Source: Thoreauomyces humboldtii (Eukaryota > Chytridiomycota > Chytridiomycetes > Spizellomycetales > Powellomycetaceae). Taken from it: DNA of 10,560 nucleotides. Shown piece by piece: positions 6,757 to 10,560 of this stretch. The notes under the pieces are model-generated. The model searched no databases, had not been told where the DNA came from, and worked only from the letters and a program-made list of their open reading frames with translations. The DNA is taken from the NCBI GenBank assembly GCA_027596035.1, contig JADGJA010000799.1:1-10560 (forward strand), given 5' to 3'. How positions within the stretch are numbered: position 1 is the first letter of the stretch; each line of letters starts with the position of its first letter. A program made the translations under genes and the position numbers.

Positions 6757-8667
6757 TCACAAATGCAATCGAGGTGGTGGTGGAAACGACAGTTGTTGCT
6801 GCTGAGTTTGAAGCTGAGGCTCAGACTGTTGCTGTTGGTGCTGTTGGTGTTGCTGATCACCGCTCGTCGAGCTGAGAGTAGGCGCTTGGTCTACACCGGA
6901 TGGAGGGATCGGGAGCGAGGCCGCAGAGGCCTGAGACCAATCCTTTCGGATGTGGATGGGTACGCCTTGACGAGCAAAGCATTTGGAAAGGGCCGTGGAT
7001 TCTGGCGGAAAAGAAGGCCGAAAGAAATGTCAGGACCGGAAACGCGCAGGCGATAAAGGCAAAGGACGACATCAGCAAGCAACCCGCCTTACCGGTCATT
7101 CCAGGAAACAACTTGGGGGGTGACACGTCAAAAGGATCGGTCGTCAGCGTTCCCTTGACCTCCGCCGACATGGCTTCGCTATTAGCAGGAACAGAAGGCA
7201 AGTAAAATGTTAGGAGCGGGGTAGACATCGGGGTTTGGATCAGTCACGGCGCAGAAACACTTACAAGTCGAGATACACCATCATGAACTTCAGGCGGTAG
7301 GTTCCTTGCGGTCTGATGGACAGATCGTTGTATACAAAGAACATACCGTCCCGGTCGTCCGTGTCTGTCAGCTGCTCGCACGAGGCCACCGTCGCTCCCA
7401 CGAGCGTTTGAATGTACCGAGATGGGTCGGGAACGGTGGCCGATGATGCTGATGGATGAGAGGTCTGTGCATTGATGACGGAGTTAGACGAGGAAACGTT
7501 CATGTTGTTGGCATCGCCCAGAGAACTGCTGCCGCCGGTTCCGCCGCTGGTGAGGTGCATCGAAGATCGCGACGTTTCGATCGTCGAAGATGTGGATGTA
7601 TGTGAGGGAAGATGCTGGTGATGATGCTGATGAGATGGGTGTACGTGGAGACTGCTTGGTCCGGAAAATCCCATGGATGGTGATCCGGTCGGCTGAGACG
7701 GCACCGGCGTGGGAACGAGGTGATGTGACAAAGGAACGAGTCCCAGCGGGACCGTGGCGGCTGACTTGTCGTCGGATGACCATGGTCGGAAGCTTCGTCG
7801 CTCCGGTGGCGGGGCCTTGGGCTGTGACCGGGGATGGTTTTGACTTGCTTTGGGTTGCGGCTGCCGGAACCCTTGTTGAACCGGTTGCTCGTTGGAGGAC
7901 CGGGTCGCTTGGTCCCCGGCAGTCGAGGATGCTCCCACGCTCGCTACGGCATTGGATGCAGACTTTCGCGAGGGTTTCACTATGACGTTGCGGTCGTCGC
8001 TGGTCGTCGCCGCTATGAGAGAAACGTGACATATCCAGTGCGGTAGCTCCTCCGGCGATGCGAGGACTTCGTTACCCTGGCGATCCAATACAATGAGCTG
8101 GATGACCGGCGGTGGATCGCTGAAAAAGAAAGTTTGCAGATCAGCAGGCATATCGGGAAGCCTTATTTAGGCCGAAAGACACCGGCTGGCTTCGGCTGTG
8201 GCAGTGGCTTGCCAGACGCAGCCCAAAGTCTGCAACCCCAGCGAAACTTCCTCTGCAGGCATGCCACGCATGCCACGGGTGATGTGCCAAAGCATGGGAT
8301 GCGGGGCATTGTGCCATGAGCCAGTGAAGTGCGTGTGTGCGGGGTGAAGTGTGTGTTTGGGGTGTGTGCCGTGTGGGCAACTTACACAAGTCTGCGGTCC
8401 TTGATGTCACTGAACCCGCACATTCGCGCGCGAGCGGGTTGCTGCCTCAGGACAATCTTGAAGCGACCCCCGGCGTAAGCGCCCCTAAGAGGAACAAAAC
8501 AAAGAGAGGAAAAAGACGCCAAAAGGGAGAGTCAGTATACCGTGGTTGTGGGTCGGGAACCCGAGGACGCGCAGGGGTCACGGTGGCATGGGAAGAAAGG
8601 CGTACTCTGAGGTTTGACCGCCGGAAGCAGCAGCGTCCAGCATGAAGGGCGGTGTTGGGGCCGTCAT
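6757..8667 (-). CDS. velB: Velvet-domain regulator, VelB type, 5 exons
   Basis: Exons in gene order: 8606-8667, 8386-8484, 7265-8119, 7093-7178, 6757-7001 (1347 nt, 448 aa). The velvet domain spans about 28-390. Its first half contains RFKIVLRQQPARARMCGF, then DRRLVDPPPVIQLIVLD; its second half contains YIQTLVGATVASCEQL, DGMFFVYNDLSIRPQGTYRLKF, FPGMTESTALSKCFARQG and IHIRKDW, much of it restored only by splicing. A disordered Ser/Pro/His-rich insertion of roughly 180 residues (about 103-286) splits the domain. A shorter insertion at this place is characteristic of VelB rather than VosA or VeA. The tail is Gln-rich (about 416-437) and ends PPPPRLHL. VelB proteins pair with VeA and VosA in the nucleus and control development, sporulation and secondary metabolism in ascomycetes. 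Introns are 121, 266, 86 and 91 nt. The first donor is uncertain: GTACGC at 8605 (used here) or GTGACC at 8581, both in phase, the latter adding eight residues. Confidence 0.9.
6784..6863 (-). repeat. CAG/CAA-rich polyglutamine-coding tract
   Basis: On the minus strand this stretch is rich in mixed CAG and CAA codons with some CAC, coding the Gln/His tail of the velvet protein (longest pure Gln run four residues). Interruptions by CAA and other codons should make it fairly stable. Confidence 0.75.
8120..8385 (-). other. Long second intron of velB
   Basis: The intron runs from GTAAGTTG to CTTTTTCAG. At 266 nt it is two to four times the size of the other introns in the window. It separates the codon parts GT and C of Val54, giving DRRLVDPPP at the join. 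It holds a CA-rich tract (8325-8380) and a tandem 9-mer GCATGCCAC (8259-8276). No alternative exon was recognised in it. Confidence 0.85.
8259..8276. repeat. Tandem 9-bp repeat inside velB intron
   Basis: GCATGCCAC occurs twice in immediate succession, and a related string (GCATGGGATGCGGGGCAT) follows shortly after. Confidence 0.8.
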
Positions 8668-8789
8668 GCCGTGGAGTGGTGTGTCCTCGCAATGGGTTCG
8701 CGGTCGTTTGTAAATGGCGTCAAGATGGTCTGTGTCGGGTTTTGTGTCGGGGAGGACGGTACGCACACGAGGACTTTTTCGCCTTCCGA

Positions 8790-8797
8790 TATTTTAT
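8790..8797 (-). promoter_or_regulatory. TATA-like element of velB
   Basis: The minus strand reads ATAAAATA about 125 nt upstream of the velB start codon, similar in position to the TATA-like elements of the two intronless genes. A second candidate (TATACTAG) lies further upstream near 8950. Confidence 0.4.
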
Positions 8798-8799
8798 GT

Positions 8800-9929
8800 G
8801 CGCGGAACAACGAGGGAAACAAAGGGAAAGGGGTTTCCCGGAGCAGATGGCAGGAGCGTCGTACCGCGGATCTGTTGCGATGCAGGAAAAAATGTCGATC
8901 GTCGGGAGCACAGCGGGATATGGGATGCAGGTTGGTGTATATGTACTAGTATAGGGGCGGGTGAGATGAAGACGATGCGTCTCCAAGAGCGAGAGGGGAG
9001 AAGGGGGAGCGCCAAGATCAAAGTCGTCGCTTATAGAGGGAAGACACTCGAAAATAGCAACTTTTTATCATATTTCTTCCTTCCTACTCATGCGTGCATG
9101 TACGCAGTTGACTTGACCTCCTCGGGAGGTTCGGCTATATTCCCTATTCGTCTGGTGTGATTTCCAATGAGACAGAAGGGGAGACAAGGCAAGCGTAACG
9201 AAAAAAAACAGAAGGGGCAAAGCATATTCGGGGGTTCTCGTTCACCACACACTCCCTCGCTTCCACCCCGATCCGTCCTTCATCAGGATTCAGGAAGCCA
9301 CGCGGGATAAAGCCATGCCTCCAATTGATGCGGAGACCGCAGTGTTGATGCGCCGGTTTTTTTTTTGTTTTTTTTTTAGAAATTCGTTTACGGGAACAAA
9401 CCAGTTTTGTTTCGCTTTGGGCTGCAGTATTCCTTTCAGGCGAGCAGGATGCCGTACCCAACGGCTTTGTGCTCCCTATGGGGACAATGTGGCTGTGAGA
9501 GGGGGCACTGGGAAGAAACAATGGGCGCCCTGTGCAAACAATGGGGCAATGAGAGCAAACGAACCCCTGGGGCCCCAGAACTCTCCCCTTCCAGGGTCTA
9601 GAATGTTTTTCCCAATTTGCTTTTTCCTCCCACTCGGCACTCTGCACTTGTCGGTTCCCTTGGGTCTGAAAAAAAGATTGGATTGATCGACATTCCCTGC
9701 TTACCGTCCGCGGCAGGGTTTACCATGGGTCCGAACAACTCCATTTCGACACCCGCATTCCCCCATGTGAGAAAGCGAGTCATCTCTGTGTTCAGCAATA
9801 TTTAGGACGTCATGTCGGAGCCCAGTATGCCGTACACAGCGTTTTTTATACAGAGACCTCGAGACTTCCCCATCTGAACTCCACTCGCAGACAGCCCCCA
9901 CAGCGTTTACACTCTCCTGCTCCGTCTTT
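8800..9929. other. Gene-poor stretch upstream of velB
   Basis: No gene is supported. The left part is presumably velB promoter. Open frames exist on both strands (for example 8714-9160 on +, 9144-9647 on -, 9315-9686 on +), but they have no domain, run through homopolymer tracts, or overlap each other. Notable bases are a T10-G-T10 tract at 9357-9377 and an A8 run near 9201-9208. Confidence 0.4.
9357..9377. repeat. T10-G-T10 homopolymer tract
   Basis: Ten T, one G and ten T in a row. It resembles an interrupted poly(A) tail on the minus strand, but I see no retroposed gene or A/B-box sequence attached to it and no clear target-site duplication. Confidence 0.8.
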
Positions 9930-10270
9930 CTACCGTCGATGTAGAGTATTGTGTTGAAGTGGCGCCCGAGCCTTCCCCCCACGCATTTTGCTCCGATCTT
10001 TTCTGATCCGTGATAAAGTGTCCATCCCGCTCTCCCCGCTTTCACCACTCGGCCTCTGTGGGCCATCGCTTCGCATCGTGACATGCGTGGATCGGTGGGG
10101 ATCGGGTCTCCTGAGACAAACCAACGTATACCTCGGGCAATCTGAACTCAATCATGGTGTCATCAACATCCGCGTTTCTTCCATCATCATCATCCGAGGG
10201 AATCGATGCAACGACATTAGCTCCCGCCCGACCGACCGGACTCTTCCCTGCCACATCGGATGCACGTTCG
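9930..10270 (-). CDS. Possible 3' end of an unidentified spliced gene
   Basis: Tentative. One frame begins after a stop codon at about 10271, reads through an acidic stretch (PSDDDDGRNADVDD) to MIEFRLPE, and ends at a donor-like GAG|GTATAC (10132/10131). An acceptor CCCACAG ending at 10056 would remove 76 nt, typical for this genome, and keep phase into a second part, 9930-10055, coding RPSGESGESGMDTLSRIRKD and a basic tail ending LHRR before a stop. The 5' side would start at an acceptor at 10271 or 10248; upstream exons would lie at 10271-10560 or beyond the window. No domain is recognised, the branch point is weak, and an overlapping + strand frame starting at an ATG near 10154 is also open, so this may not be a gene. 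Confidence 0.22.
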
Positions 10271-10560
10271 CTTTAGAATCACTCAGTCTACGATTCTACT
10301 TGCAGCAAAAACTATGGTTCTGTATGTCTTGGAAAGCCGCCAGAGTGCTGGGTGGCACTTCAACGTGCGTCTGACCGCAGAGCTCGCCTCGTGAGTTCAA
10401 GCGACTGCCTCGGAGACGCTTGACCAATCACAGAGACTGCGGAGACGGTTTCTCCTTAGAGCACGGGGGGCGATGACTTTTTGGAAACCCCACACCTAAC
10501 AAGTCTGGTCGCTTTCCGAGTCGTTAGACAGCTACGTCCGCAACGAGATCGATCGCGGGG
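10271..10560. other. Right edge, no gene assigned
   Basis: No frame here on either strand gives recognisable protein. A CCAAT motif lies near 10423 (+ strand). If the tentative minus-strand gene at 9930-10270 is real, part of an upstream exon or intron should lie here. Confidence 0.3.

Noticed and set aside
9340..9420. Poly(A) tail of a retroposed element on the minus strand
   Set aside because: There is only an interrupted T tract, with no recognisable body, internal promoter boxes or flanking duplication.

Overview
The window looks like nuclear DNA from a filamentous or dimorphic fungus. It contains a splicing factor of the Cwc2/RBM22 family interrupted by six short introns (64-102 nt), a velvet-family regulator of VelB type with four introns, a short secreted cysteine-rich protein, an F-box protein and a tRNA gene. 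Introns have GTAAG-like donors and CAG/TAG/AAG acceptors. The density of short introns suggests a basidiomycete, but this is an inference and the sequence alone does not fix a taxon.

Layout from left to right. Positions 1-335 hold degenerate tRNA-like sequence. A complete cloverleaf for tRNA-Val (anticodon AAC) follows on the + strand at 336-409. All recognisable protein genes are on the minus strand: the CWC2 orthologue (796-2483, 7 exons, 403 aa), an intronless 147-aa secreted protein with eight cysteines (3109-3552), an intronless 409-aa F-box protein with a short leucine-rich-repeat section (4231-5460), and a VelB-like velvet protein (6757-8667, 5 exons, 448 aa in the preferred model). 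The exon joins of CWC2 and velB were worked out from conserved family sequence and all keep the reading frame. The last 1.9 kb holds no convincing complete gene; one weak two-exon minus-strand model lies at 9930-10270.

The genes do not form a functional pathway. CWC2 is housekeeping (spliceosome activation). VelB-type proteins act in the nucleus in development, sporulation and secondary metabolism. The F-box protein would serve as substrate receptor in an SCF ubiquitin ligase. The small cysteine-rich protein is probably secreted. The secreted-protein, F-box and velB genes each have a TATA-like element about 105-130 nt upstream of the start codon; none is evident upstream of CWC2.

I found no CRISPR array, no complete transposon and no obvious new multi-gene system. 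The most interesting items are the eight-cysteine secreted protein of unrecognised family, the roughly 180-residue insertion inside the velvet domain, two in-phase candidate donor sites at the first velB intron, and the tRNA-like sequences spaced about 125 nt apart at the left end.
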